DNA from: JABDPF01 sp036351575 | GTDB taxonomy: Bacteria > Pseudomonadota > Gammaproteobacteria > Xanthomonadales > SZUA-36 | Direction: 5' to 3' | Assembly (NCBI GenBank): GCA_036351575.1 | Contig: JAZBPJ010000131.1 | Coordinates: 1-64,000 of the forward strand | Length of the DNA: 64,000 nucleotides | In this document: piece after piece, positions 1 to 8,559 of the stretch | How positions within the stretch are numbered: position 1 is the first letter of the stretch | Layout of the letters: the number at the start of each line of letters is the position of its first letter | Notes under the pieces: generated by a model | Told to the model about the DNA's origin: nothing | Seen by the model: only the letters and a program-made list of their open reading frames with translations | Databases searched by the model: none | Program-made: the position numbers and the translations under genes

Positions 1-906
1 CGCAGGCTGGCCCGGGGATGGGTCGCACGCCCGCTGCTGGACGTGCACCGGGCCGAGCTCGAGTCCTTCCTGGAGGACCGGCAAGTCGAATGGCTGGAGG
101 ACCCTTCCAACACCGACATCGCATTCGATCGCAATTTCCTGCGCCACGAACTGTTCCCCTTGCTCGAAAAACGCTGGCCGGGCGTGTCCCGCCGACTGGC
201 GCGAACGGCTCGCAATGCCCGCGTCGGCGCCAGCGCTCTGGCCCGTTTCATCGAGGACCGGGCAGGACAGTGGCTGCGCGATCCGCTGCGGCTGCCGCTC
301 GACAAATTGCTGGATTTCGACGAGGGAATGCAGACGCTCGTGCTGCGCCAGTGGCTCAGGCAGCACGAGGTGCCGGCGCTTCCCGAGGCGCGCATGGGCG
401 AATTCCTGCAGCAGATCGCCTCGAGCGACCACGACAGCCAGCCGGCGGTGAGGTGGGACGATTGGTCGATCCGGCGCTATCGCAACGCGCTATGGCTGCA
501 CCATGGGCTGCCGCTCTCGGGATGTGCGAAGAAACACTGGACCGACGGCATGGCGATCGATCTCGGAAAGGACTCTGGACGGTATGTTCTGCACGGATGC
601 GAAACCGCCATCCCGCCCGGCTGGCGTGTCGCCCCGCGCGAGAAAGGCATGCGTCTGCGCCCGCACGCGCAGGGACACAGCCGAAAAATCAAGCATTACT
701 TCCAGTCGGGCGGCGTACCCCCCTGGCTGCGACTTGGAATTCCCCTGCTGTACTGGGATGATGAGCCGGTCGCCCTCGGCGACTGGGTGCTCGGACACCG
801 CCTGCAGGACTGGCTCAGCGGCAACGCTCTCACGCTCGAATGGCAACCCGTCGATCCCGCCCTGCGTTTCGTTCGGGATCGCTGCAAGCAACAGGAATGG
901 ACATGA
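1..906 (+). CDS. tilS: tRNA(Ile)-lysidine synthase, C-terminal part (cut by window edge)
   Basis: TilS attaches lysine to C34 of the CAU-anticodon tRNA(Ile) using ATP, so that the tRNA reads AUA. The reading frame is open from base 1, so the N-terminal PP-loop ATPase lies outside the window. The visible part starts with the end of the catalytic domain (RPLLDV followed by a helix of the type TilS uses after its ATPase core, then the conserved NTDxxFDRNFLRHE stretch). It ends with a TilS substrate-binding and C-terminal domain (GMRLRPHA, then KHYFQSGGVPPW). The stop overlaps the xseB start by 4 bases (ATGA), so the two are probably translationally coupled. Identification is firm; the true start is not visible. 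Confidence 0.93.
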   Translation, partial: RRLARGWVARPLLDVHRAELESFLEDRQVEWLEDPSNTDIAFDRNFLRHELFPLLEKRWPGVSRRLARTARNARVGASALARFIEDRAGQWLRDPLRLPLDKLLDFDEGMQTLVLRQWLRQHEVPALPEARMGEFLQQIASSDHDSQPAVRWDDWSIRRYRNALWLHHGLPLSGCAKKHWTDGMAIDLGKDSGRYVLHGCETAIPPGWRVAPREKGMRLRPHAQGHSRKIKHYFQSGGVPPWLRLGIPLLYWDDEPVALGDWVLGHRLQDWLSGNALTLEWQPVDPALRFVRDRCKQQEWT

Positions 907-1142
907 CCGACAGAAAAAAGGATCTTCCTGATTTCGAAAAATCGCTCGAAGAACTCGAATCGCTCGTGGAGCAGCTCGAGTCAGGGGAACTGAGCCTCGA
1001 CGATTCTCTCAAGCAGTTCAAGCGCGGGGTCGAACTGACCCGGCACTGCCAGGGTGTGCTGGAAAAGGCTCAGCAGACGGTCGAGAAGCTCATCGACAAC
1101 GACGACGAATCGTCCGCCGTACCGCTGGAAGAAGATGACTGA
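903..1142 (+). CDS. xseB: Exodeoxyribonuclease VII small subunit
   Basis: This 79-residue acidic protein is the small subunit of exonuclease VII, which degrades single-stranded DNA to oligonucleotides together with XseA. The family signature is clear: DFEKSLEELESLVEQLESGELSLDDSL, given here only in outline (residues about 10-36), followed by the FKRGVEL helix. The start is the ATG that overlaps the tilS stop; an upstream in-frame codon at 840 would place most of an extension inside tilS and is unlikely. The end overlaps ispA by 8 bases. xseB-ispA-dxs is a widely conserved gammaproteobacterial order; the large subunit gene xseA is not in this window. Confidence 0.95.
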   Translation: MTDRKKDLPDFEKSLEELESLVEQLESGELSLDDSLKQFKRGVELTRHCQGVLEKAQQTVEKLIDNDDESSAVPLEEDD

Positions 1143-2019
1143 CCACGCGGCATTGATCGCGGCCTGGCAGCAGCGCTTCGACCGGGTGCTGGAACGGCGC
1201 TTGCCCGGCGAGGAAGAAGAGCCCGCCACGCTGCACCGCGCCATGCGCTACTCGGCGCTGGCGGAAGGCAAGCGATTCCGGCCCGTGCTGGTATACGCCG
1301 CGGGACGGGCCCTGGGCGTGGCCGAGGAAACCCTGGACCCGATCGCCGCGGCCATCGAGATCATCCACGCCTATTCGCTCATCCACGACGATCTGCCGGC
1401 GATGGACGACGATGACCTGCGCCGGGGCCACCCGACCTGCCACCGGATTTTCGGCGAAGCGGCCGCGATTCTCGCCGGCGACGCGCTGCAGGCGCTGGCC
1501 TTCGACGTGCTGGCCCGCGAGCTTCCCGCTGACCGGCCCAGCAGTATCGCGATCATCCGCCTGATCGCGGATGCCTGCGGGTCGACCGGCATGGCCGGGG
1601 GCCAGGCGATCGATCTCGGCGCGGTCGGCAAGGTCATCAGCATCGAGGAGCTGGAAACCATGCACCGTCTGAAAACCGGGGCGCTGATACGGGCCGCCGT
1701 GGTCGCGCCGTGCCTGGTCGCCGAAACCGGCGAAACGGTCCGGCGCCACATGGAAACGTACGGCGACCGCACCGGGCTCGCTTTCCAGGTGCATGACGAC
1801 ATCCTGGACGTCACCGGCGACAGCAGCCTGACCGGCAAGAACACGCTGGCCGACGAGGCCCTGCACAAGCCGGCTTTTCCATCCATCCTCGGCCTGGACG
1901 CCTCGCGCCGGCGCGCTCGTGATCTCCGTGACCAGGCGATCGCCGCGCTCAAAAAAATTCCCGGCGACACCTCCACCCTGGCGTGGCTGGCCGACTACGT
2001 TATCTCGCGTGATCGATAG
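1135..2019 (+). CDS. ispA: (2E,6E)-Farnesyl diphosphate synthase
   Basis: IspA condenses dimethylallyl/geranyl diphosphate with isopentenyl diphosphate to farnesyl diphosphate, the precursor of undecaprenyl phosphate and quinone side chains. The 294-residue protein carries both aspartate-rich motifs: the first, HDDLPAMDDDDLRRG, near residue 84, and the second, HDDILD, near residue 222. It also has the GKRFRP substrate-binding motif near residue 45. The spacing DDxxxxD in the first motif fits bacterial FPP synthases. The ATG at 1135 lies inside the end of xseB, which implies coupled translation. The neighbouring dxs feeds the same pathway from its first step. Confidence 0.95.
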   Translation: MTDHAALIAAWQQRFDRVLERRLPGEEEEPATLHRAMRYSALAEGKRFRPVLVYAAGRALGVAEETLDPIAAAIEIIHAYSLIHDDLPAMDDDDLRRGHPTCHRIFGEAAAILAGDALQALAFDVLARELPADRPSSIAIIRLIADACGSTGMAGGQAIDLGAVGKVISIEELETMHRLKTGALIRAAVVAPCLVAETGETVRRHMETYGDRTGLAFQVHDDILDVTGDSSLTGKNTLADEALHKPAFPSILGLDASRRRARDLRDQAIAALKKIPGDTSTLAWLADYVISRDR

Positions 2020-2052
2020 CTTCGCGGGGAATTGGAAAGTAAAATAGCCCGG

Positions 2053-3954
2053 ATGAATACGCAGCAATATCCCCTGCTCAGCAAAATCAGCTCGCCGGCC
2101 GACCTGCGGACGCTCGACGAGGAATCACTGCAGGAGGTCGCCGACGAACTTCGCCGTTACCTGATCGAGTCGGTCGCGGTCAGCGGGGGGCATTTCGGCG
2201 CCGGGCTGGGCTGCGTTGAGCTGACGGTCGCGCTGCACTATCTTTACCAGACCCCGCACGACCGGCTGGTCTGGGACGTCGGTCACCAGGCCTATCCGCA
2301 TAAAATCCTCTGCGGACGCGCGGACAGCATTACCACCATCAAGAAAATGAAGGGCCTGGCGCCGTTCCCGAAGCGCGAGGAGAGCGAGTACGACACCTTC
2401 GGCACCGGGCACTCCTCGACCTCGATCAGCGCGGCGCTCGGCATGGCCGCAGCGTCTGCCTGCCGGGGTGAAGACCGCCGCTGCGTGGCGGTGATCGGCG
2501 ACGGCGCGATGACCGCCGGCATGGCCTACGAAGCGCTGAACCACGGCGGCGACCTCGACCGCAACCTGCTGGTCGTACTCAACGAAAACCAGATGTCGAT
2601 TTCCCCCAACGTGGGTGCACTGACCAAGATGCTCGGCCGGCTGATGAGCGGGCCGACGGTCACCGGCATCCGGGAGCGCAGCAAGGCCATGATGCGCAAG
2701 GATTCGAGAACCTGGCGTTTCATGAGCCGCTGGGAAGAACACGTCAAGGGCATGGTCATGCCCAGCACGCTGTTCGAAGAACTCGGTTTCAATTACCTCG
2801 GCCCCATCGACGGCCACGACCTGCCCACGCTGATTCGCACGATCCGCACGGCGCGTGAAGTCGACGGGCCCAACCTGCTGCACATCATCACCGAGAAAGG
2901 CAAGGGCTACGCCCCGGCCGAGGAAGACCCGGTCAAGTACCATGCCGTCGGCCCGTTCGACCCGGAAAAAGGCGTCACCGGATCGCCCGCAAGCGGCAAG
3001 CCCGCGCCAACCTATACCGAGGTCTTCGGCCAATGGCTGTGCGACATGGCGGAACAGGACGAATCATTGCTGGCGATCACCCCCGCGATGCGCGAAGGTT
3101 CCGGAATGATCGAATTCGACCGGCGTTTCCCGGAGCGTTTTTTCGACGTCGGCATCGCCGAGCAGCACGCCGTGACGCTGGCAGCCGGCATGGCCTGCGA
3201 GGACGTGCACCCGGTGGTCGCGATCTACAGCACGTTCCTGCAGCGCGCGTACGACCAGCTGGTTCACGATGTCGCGATCCAGAACCTGCCGGTCCTGTTC
3301 GCCATCGACCGCGCCGGGCTGGTCGGCCCGGACGGCCCCACCCATGCCGGCAGCTTTGACCTCAGCTTCATGCGCTGCATTCCGAACCTGGTCATCATGG
3401 CGCCCGCGGATGAAAACGAATGCCGGCAGATGCTCTACACCGGCTTTCAGCACGACGGTCCCGTGGCCGTGCGCTACCCGCGTGACCGGGGCCCGGGCGT
3501 GAAAATCGAAGAATCTTTTGAAGCGCTTCCGATCGGGCGCTCGCGCCTGCTGAAAAAAGGGCGCGGAACCGCACTGCTCGCGTTCGGCAGCATGGTTGAA
3601 ACCTGCAGGGCTATCGCCGAACAGATCGGCGCGACGCTGATCGACATGCGTTTCGTCAAACCGCTGGACCGGGAAGCCATTCTCGAGGCCGCCGCAGGGC
3701 ATGAAAGGCTGGTCACCATCGAGGAAAACGCCGTCGCGGGCGGCGCCGGCAGCGGAGTCAACGAAATCCTGGCCGCGAGCGGTGCCGGCGTACCGGTCCT
3801 GAACATCGGTATCCCGGACCGCTATATTCAGCACGGCACCCGGGCCGAGTGCCTGAAACTGGCGGGGCTCGACGAACAGGGCATCCTGGACCAGATCAAG
3901 GATTTTCTGGGCTCCGGACCGGCCGCAGACGTTCGTCAGAACGCAGTCAACTGA
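2053..3954 (+). CDS. dxs: 1-deoxy-D-xylulose-5-phosphate synthase
   Basis: Dxs is the thiamine-diphosphate enzyme that joins pyruvate and glyceraldehyde-3-phosphate, the first and often limiting step of the MEP isoprenoid pathway. The 633-residue protein has the ThDP/Mg motif [15 protein letters not shown] (about residues 152-166), the [10 protein letters not shown] histidine loop near residue 45, and the catalytic glutamate in [10 protein letters not shown] near residue 365. I chose the ATG at 2053 (MNTQQYPLL) over a TTG at 2032, since the family usually begins a few residues before the LLxxIxxPxDLR block. It follows ispA after 33 bases, in the same operon. Its stop is only 4 bases from the convergent DUF2238 gene. 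Confidence 0.96.
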   Translation: MNTQQYPLLSKISSPADLRTLDEESLQEVADELRRYLIESVAVSGGHFGAGLGCVELTVALHYLYQTPHDRLVWDVGHQAYPHKILCGRADSITTIKKMKGLAPFPKREESEYDTFGTGHSSTSISAALGMAAASACRGEDRRCVAVIGDGAMTAGMAYEALNHGGDLDRNLLVVLNENQMSISPNVGALTKMLGRLMSGPTVTGIRERSKAMMRKDSRTWRFMSRWEEHVKGMVMPSTLFEELGFNYLGPIDGHDLPTLIRTIRTAREVDGPNLLHIITEKGKGYAPAEEDPVKYHAVGPFDPEKGVTGSPASGKPAPTYTEVFGQWLCDMAEQDESLLAITPAMREGSGMIEFDRRFPERFFDVGIAEQHAVTLAAGMACEDVHPVVAIYSTFLQRAYDQLVHDVAIQNLPVLFAIDRAGLVGPDGPTHAGSFDLSFMRCIPNLVIMAPADENECRQMLYTGFQHDGPVAVRYPRDRGPGVKIEESFEALPIGRSRLLKKGRGTALLAFGSMVETCRAIAEQIGATLIDMRFVKPLDREAILEAAAGHERLVTIEENAVAGGAGSGVNEILAASGAGVPVLNIGIPDRYIQHGTRAECLKLAGLDEQGILDQIKDFLGSGPAADVRQNAVN

Positions 3955-3958
3955 GTTT

Positions 3959-4567
3959 TCAGGCCAGGGCTTTCATTTGCCGGTCGTGCAGCCGGGCCAG
4001 CAGCAACAGCGCCAGAACCGCGCCGGTCAAAGCCAGGAACATGTCGGACTGCGTGTCCCAGGCATAACCCTGGGTGCCGAGAAACGCTTCGGCCCCTTCA
4101 CCCGACAGCAGCGCCACCCACCACTCGACCAGCTCGTAGAATGCGCTGATTGCGAGGCAGATACAGACCACGAGAAAGAACAGCCAGCCGCGCCGGGCGA
4201 CGACGCGCTGTCGAACGAGAATCTCACGCGCGACGATGGCCGGCACGAACCCCTGTGCGAAGTGGCCCAGCTTGTCGTAGTTGTTGCGCGACCCGCCGGT
4301 CCACTCCATCACCCAGTCACCCAGCGGCACCTCGGCGTAGGTATAGTGACCGCCGACCATCAGCACCACCGCGTGGAACAGGATCAGCCAGTAACAGAGC
4401 GCCGTCAGAGGAAAGCGGCCGCGCGTTGCGGCCAGGACGACGAGCGCCAGCAGCGCAGGCAGAACCTCGAGCCACCAGGTGACCCGGTCATGAGGGTTCC
4501 ACGCAGACCAGCCCAGGACCAGGAAAAACAGCGCGAGCCAGGCCCCGGTCTTTGCGTTGGGCCGCAC
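3959..4567 (-). CDS. DUF2238 (YjdF-like) membrane protein
   Basis: This 202-residue integral membrane protein belongs to the DUF2238/YjdF family, whose function is unknown. I see about six hydrophobic spans. Between them is the family hallmark: GGHYTYAEVPLG (about residues 72-83), then NNYDKLGHFAQGFVPA and, further on, FYELVEWW and a region with DTQSDMFLALTGA. Conserved H, Y, D and E residues in these loops suggest a catalytic or metal-binding membrane enzyme, but that is inference. The start is a GTG directly adjacent to the uspA-like stop (4568), so it is probably translated from the same mRNA as the stress protein. Its own C-terminus faces dxs across 4 bases. Confidence 0.85.
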   Translation of the reverse strand: MRPNAKTGAWLALFFLVLGWSAWNPHDRVTWWLEVLPALLALVVLAATRGRFPLTALCYWLILFHAVVLMVGGHYTYAEVPLGDWVMEWTGGSRNNYDKLGHFAQGFVPAIVAREILVRQRVVARRGWLFFLVVCICLAISAFYELVEWWVALLSGEGAEAFLGTQGYAWDTQSDMFLALTGAVLALLLLARLHDRQMKALA

Positions 4568-5020
4568 TCAGTCCGTTTCCTGCACACGCACCGCCAGCAC
4601 GTCACAGGCCGAGCCGTGAAGGACCGAATTCGCCGTCGCCCCGAGCAGCAGCTGCACGCCTCTCTGGCCGTGCGTACCGAGCACGATCAGATCGATGTCG
4701 TTCGCTTCCGCGAAGGCATGGATCTCCCGCGGCGGTGAACCGTTCACAAAGTGCCGCCGGTCAGATGGAATGCCGTGCTTCTCTCCGAGGGAGTCGAGTT
4801 TCTGCCGCAATTCGGAACGGAGGTTTTCTTCGACTTCGTCCATTCCGACAAACACCGGCCCGTAGGGGACCACGCCCATGTAGACTGAATCCATGGGCTC
4901 CTGGACGTAGATCAGGTGAATTTCACACTCGCTTTCCGCGACGCCGAGAGCACGTTCGATGATCACGGACGATTCGCTGCTCAAGTCGATCGCCACCGCA
5001 ATTTTTCGGTATCCGGACAT
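4568..5020 (-). CDS. Universal stress protein, UspA family
   Basis: This 150-residue cytoplasmic protein is a single-domain Usp fold. It starts with YRKIAVAIDLSSES, has the HLIYV strand, and ends with the nucleotide-binding signature GTHGQRG...LLGATANSVL (about residues 113-136), matching the G-x2-G-x9-G-S/T pattern of ATP-binding Usp proteins. I chose the ATG at 5020 because it follows a strong GGAGG site at the usual spacing; the longer reading frame to 5104 has no such site and adds residues without family similarity. It is the first gene of a unit with the DUF2238 gene and is divergent from the alcohol dehydrogenase across 104 bases. Confidence 0.92.
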   Translation of the reverse strand: MSGYRKIAVAIDLSSESSVIIERALGVAESECEIHLIYVQEPMDSVYMGVVPYGPVFVGMDEVEENLRSELRQKLDSLGEKHGIPSDRRHFVNGSPPREIHAFAEANDIDLIVLGTHGQRGVQLLLGATANSVLHGSACDVLAVRVQETD

Positions 5021-5124
5021 TGCCACCTCCTCGAATTGATCGCACTTGACGATTTCTACCATCATTTTAGACCATGCGGGCATAGAATATATTCGAGTAT
5101 TCACGACGATCCCGGGACCGGGCC

Positions 5125-6204
5125 ATGAACGGAAGACCTGAAGAGCGGACCGCGCGCCTTCCCCGGCGCATGCGGGCCATGCGGTTGCACGAAATCGGCC
5201 CGGTCACCGAGGGCCGGGAAGTACTGGCATGCGATGACACGGAGACACCGCAGCCCGGGCCCGGCGAAGTCCTGATCCGGGTCGATGCCTGCGGTGTCTG
5301 CCACACCGAACTCGACGAAATCGAAGGCCGTACACCGCCCCCGCAACTGCCGATGACCCCGGGCCACCAGGTGGTCGGCAGGGTTGTTCATGAAGGGCCG
5401 GATTGTAAGCTCGGGCTCAGCGGCCGGCGCGTCGGAGTCGCCTGGATTCATTCCGCCTGCGGTAAATGCCGGTGGTGCCGCAGCGGCAGGGAGAACCTGT
5501 GCCCGGATTTCGTGGCCACCGGACGCGACGCCCCGGGCGGTTACGCGGAGTTCATGGCCGCCCCCGAGGCCTTCGTGCACGAGCTGCCCGAGGGCATCGG
5601 TGACCTGGAGGCCACCCCGCTGCTGTGTGCCGGCGCCGTCGGCTACCGCGCATTGATGCTGTGCGAGCTGGAAAACGGACAATCGCTCGGATTGACGGGA
5701 TTCGGCGCATCCGGCCACCTGGTTCTGCAGATGGCGGCACACCTCTACCCGGATTCGCCACTGTACGTTTTTGCGCGCAGCGAAAAAGAACAGGTCTTCG
5801 CCCGGGAACTCGGCGCGCACTGGGCCGGGGGAACGACGGCAAGACCGCCCGGGCCCGTCGATGCCATCATCGATACGACACCGGCCTGGCTGCCTGTCGT
5901 CGCCGCGATGGAGGCGCTGGCGCCGGGCGGGCGACTGGTGATCAACGCCATTCGCAAGGAAGCGGGTGATCGCGGGCAACTGCTGGAAATCGACTACGAA
6001 CGCCACCTGTGGCGTGAAAAGAAGCTGTGCACGGTCGCCAACGTCACGCGCCGCGACGTGCGCGAGTGCCTTGAACTGGCCGTGAAAATACCCCTCAGGC
6101 CCAGCGTCGAATGCTACGCGCTCGAAGAGGCCGGGCGGGCGCTGCTGGAATTGAAGCAGGGCCGGATTCGCGGCGCGAAAGTTCTGCGCGTGGCGCGGAA
6201 CTGA
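5125..6204 (+). CDS. Zinc-dependent alcohol dehydrogenase family protein
   Basis: This 359-residue protein is a medium-chain, NAD(P)-dependent, zinc alcohol dehydrogenase of the AdhA/adh_fam_2 type. Visible ligands of the catalytic zinc are C59-H60 in CGVCHTELD and H81 in PGHQVVG, with C168 as the likely third. The structural zinc is held by C112, C115, C118 and C126. GFGASGHLVLQ near residue 192 is the dinucleotide-binding turn. In the more familiar GHE motif the residue after H81 is glutamate; here it is glutamine. Start choice is open: ATG at 5125, 5170 or 5179 all keep the fold, and the first 15 residues look dispensable. The substrate is unknown; the UspA neighbour hints at anaerobic or stress metabolism. 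Confidence 0.88.
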   Translation: MNGRPEERTARLPRRMRAMRLHEIGPVTEGREVLACDDTETPQPGPGEVLIRVDACGVCHTELDEIEGRTPPPQLPMTPGHQVVGRVVHEGPDCKLGLSGRRVGVAWIHSACGKCRWCRSGRENLCPDFVATGRDAPGGYAEFMAAPEAFVHELPEGIGDLEATPLLCAGAVGYRALMLCELENGQSLGLTGFGASGHLVLQMAAHLYPDSPLYVFARSEKEQVFARELGAHWAGGTTARPPGPVDAIIDTTPAWLPVVAAMEALAPGGRLVINAIRKEAGDRGQLLEIDYERHLWREKKLCTVANVTRRDVRECLELAVKIPLRPSVECYALEEAGRALLELKQGRIRGAKVLRVARN

Positions 6205-6217
6205 GCGGACGATCGTC

Positions 6218-6628
6218 TCAGGCGGGCGGCACGAAGGCGTCGGGAAGATACTCGGAAACCGTCCAGCTGCGAACTTCATCCGTGTCGCAGCATGAAACCA
6301 GGACGCTGTCCGCAGCCATCAGTTCCTGCATGACCTGGCGGCAGGCGCCGCAGGGCGCATGGGCCGTCTCGCCGGGAATGTAAAGCAGCAGGCACTGCAG
6401 GCTGCCGGCCTGCTCGCCGGCCGCGATCGCACTGGTCAGGGCGACGCGCTCGGCGCACTGCGTGAGACCGTAGGAAACGTTTTCGACGTTGCAGCCGGAA
6501 TATATCGCCCCGGAACCGGCCAGGACGGCCGCGCCGACGCGGAACCGGCTGTACGGAGAGTAGGCGTTTGCGATGACCGCCATCGCTTCCCGCTTCAGTT
6601 GCCGGATGACATCGTCGGCCGGTTTCAT
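6218..6628 (-). CDS. cdd: Cytidine deaminase
   Basis: Cdd deaminates cytidine and deoxycytidine to uridine and deoxyuridine. The 136-residue length and the zinc motifs fit the small homotetrameric class: CAERVALTSAI near residue 58 supplies a cysteine and the catalytic glutamate, and PCGACRQV near residue 91 supplies the other two cysteines. The N-terminal AYSPYSRFRVGAAVL segment is the substrate-binding strand of the family. The ATG overlaps the deoA stop by 4 bases, so the two salvage enzymes are coupled. It is the last gene of the cluster that starts with nrdJa and converges on the alcohol dehydrogenase across 13 bases. Confidence 0.95.
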   Translation of the reverse strand: MKPADDVIRQLKREAMAVIANAYSPYSRFRVGAAVLAGSGAIYSGCNVENVSYGLTQCAERVALTSAIAAGEQAGSLQCLLLYIPGETAHAPCGACRQVMQELMAADSVLVSCCDTDEVRSWTVSEYLPDAFVPPA

Positions 6629-7965
6629 TTTCGCTTCACTCCCGTAATGCGGCCCTGCACGACGCTTTGAATCTCAGGCCGCTCTTCAGTGATGTCGAAG
6701 CAGGACACCAGCTGTCCGGCCACGCGCGCAGCATCGTCCGAATTCGCCGCGTGCACGAAGGCCAGGGGTTCTCCCGCCTCTACCGCTTCTCCTGCATTCC
6801 TGATGCCCTCGATACCCACCGCCGGGTTGATGACGTGACCGGCGCTACGGCGCCCTCCGCCCAGGTCGACGACGGCCTCGCCGACCGATTTCGTATCGAT
6901 GGCGGAGAGGAAGCCTGCCCGATGCGCGACGACCGGCACACGCACGGCCGCCGCGGCAAGGTAGGCTTCCGGCCGTTCCAGCAGGTCGGCGGGGCCGCCC
7001 TGCCCGTGCACCATCGCGGCAAATCGCTCGGCCGCCGCACCCGAAGAAAGGCAGTGCTCGGCGCGCTTGGCGCCCTGCTGCGGGCTGCTCTCGATGCCGC
7101 CGAGAAAGAGCAGTTCACCGCACAACGCGATCACCACCTCGTGCAGTCGAGCCAGGGCCTTGCCGTCGCGCAGCAGGTGGATGGCCTCGGCGACTTCGAG
7201 CGCGTTGCCCGCGGACCGGGCGAGCGGAAAATTCATGTCCGTCAAGAGAGCGCTGCAGGCCAGGCCGGCTTCGTTTGCGACCGCGCACATCTGTTCCGCC
7301 AGTCCATGCGCGGCAGCCGCGTCCGCCGAGAACGCGCCGGAGCCGAACTTGATATCCAGCACCAGCCCGTCGAGCCCCTCGGCGAGTTTCTTGGAAAGGA
7401 TGGACGAGATCATCAACGGCGGCGCCGATACCGTGGCGGTGACGTCCCGCACCGCGTAGATGCGCCGGTCGGCCGGCGCCAGGGTGTCATCCTGGCCGAC
7501 TATGGCGACTCCGTTCTGCTGAACGAGCTCGCGGAACCGCGCCGTTCCCGGCGCGGTGTCGAAACCCGGGATACTTTCCAGCTTGTCGAGCGTGCCGCCG
7601 GTATGACCGAGACCGCGGCCGGAGATCATCGGAACGTAACCGCCCGCCGCCGCGACCACCGGCCCCAGCACCAGGCTGACCAGGTCGCCGACCCCGCCGG
7701 TCGAATGCTTGTCCAGGACGGGACCGTCCAGACCTTCCCAGCTCAGCGTCTCGCCGCTGTCGCGCATGGCCAGGGTCAGCCGCGTCGTTTCTTCCGCGTT
7801 CATGCCGTTGATCCAGGTGGCCATCGTGAACGCGGCGATCTGGGCATCGCTCGCTGCACCGCTGGCCACGGCCTCGACGAAAAACGACAGGTCTTCGGGC
7901 CGCAATGTCGCGCGGTTTCTTTTCAGGCGAATGATGTTTTCGATCGTGGCCATGGGGATCACCAT
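6625..7965 (-). CDS. deoA: Thymidine phosphorylase
   Basis: DeoA splits thymidine or deoxyuridine with phosphate into the free base and deoxyribose-1-phosphate. The 446-residue protein contains the phosphate/nucleoside-binding blocks DKHSTGGVGD (about residues 83-92), SGRGLGHTGGTLDKLE (about 114-129) and the LDIKFGSGAF loop. The length agrees with the Escherichia coli type. Two starts are plausible: ATG at 7965 with an AGGA site 7 bases upstream, and ATG at 7953 with GGTGA upstream. At its 5' end the gene overlaps the NERD gene by 7 bases, and at its 3' end it overlaps cdd by 4. In context it probably recycles pyrimidine deoxynucleosides. Confidence 0.95.
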   Translation of the reverse strand: MVIPMATIENIIRLKRNRATLRPEDLSFFVEAVASGAASDAQIAAFTMATWINGMNAEETTRLTLAMRDSGETLSWEGLDGPVLDKHSTGGVGDLVSLVLGPVVAAAGGYVPMISGRGLGHTGGTLDKLESIPGFDTAPGTARFRELVQQNGVAIVGQDDTLAPADRRIYAVRDVTATVSAPPLMISSILSKKLAEGLDGLVLDIKFGSGAFSADAAAAHGLAEQMCAVANEAGLACSALLTDMNFPLARSAGNALEVAEAIHLLRDGKALARLHEVVIALCGELLFLGGIESSPQQGAKRAEHCLSSGAAAERFAAMVHGQGGPADLLERPEAYLAAAAVRVPVVAHRAGFLSAIDTKSVGEAVVDLGGGRRSAGHVINPAVGIEGIRNAGEAVEAGEPLAFVHAANSDDAARVAGQLVSCFDITEERPEIQSVVQGRITGVKRK

Positions 7966-8546
7966 GCTTTTTTCCTGATGAACCCGTCCCGGGTGTTCAG
8001 GTGGGCCGCCTGTATGCCCTGCAGGGCAGCGGCCACCTGCGGGGGTTCAAGCAGAAACTGGCCTTTTTTGCGCACCCGGCGAATCAGCTGCCCGGGTTTC
8101 ACCGTGTCCCCGGGGCACGCTCCTTTGAATTCATGCTCTCCGCAGATTACCACCAGGGGATGAAAAATGCGTTGAGGTATGCCCAGCACCTTCGAAAGCG
8201 CCTCCACCTGCTGCCGGTTGCGGTGAACCGGGTTGTCGAAGCGCAAGATACGCCCGAAGCGCCGCCGCTTCCATGTTTCCTGGACCTCCGTTCCGCTGAT
8301 CACCCCGGGCAGCCGAACGCTGTCGATTACGAAAATTCCGTAGCGGGAAACGACCACGTGATCGATCTCGATCGTGCCCCCGCCGGAGGGAATGCGCAGA
8401 CCGTTGAGCAGTGTATAACGACTGGGCTCCAGGCCCTGTTTCAGAATCCGGCGAACGTGGCGCTCGGCGATATCGCCCCGGTGCCGGGGCGAGAGCAAAT
8501 AGGCGACCAGCAGAAGAAGCGGAGCGATCCAGGCGATATGAAGCAA
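7959..8546 (-). CDS. Membrane-anchored NERD-domain protein with a degenerate nuclease motif
   Basis: This 195-residue protein has a hydrophobic N-terminal segment (about residues 3-18, a likely membrane anchor) and then a NERD (nuclease-related) domain. The glutamate helix GDIAERHVRRIL and the aspartate strand IEIDHVVVSRYGIFVID are present. In active NERD proteins the last strand usually reads IExK; here the same place reads IDSV, so the lysine of the PD-(D/E)xK site seems lost. The domain ends with the NPVHRNRQQVEAL helix typical of the family. The start is a TTG at 8546, 13 bases after nrdJb, with no convincing ribosome binding site; no other start lies nearby. The end overlaps deoA. The function is unknown. 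Confidence 0.78.
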   Translation of the reverse strand: MLHIAWIAPLLLLVAYLLSPRHRGDIAERHVRRILKQGLEPSRYTLLNGLRIPSGGGTIEIDHVVVSRYGIFVIDSVRLPGVISGTEVQETWKRRRFGRILRFDNPVHRNRQQVEALSKVLGIPQRIFHPLVVICGEHEFKGACPGDTVKPGQLIRRVRKKGQFLLEPPQVAAALQGIQAAHLNTRDGFIRKKAW

Positions 8547-8559
8547 GACCCGATGCGGC

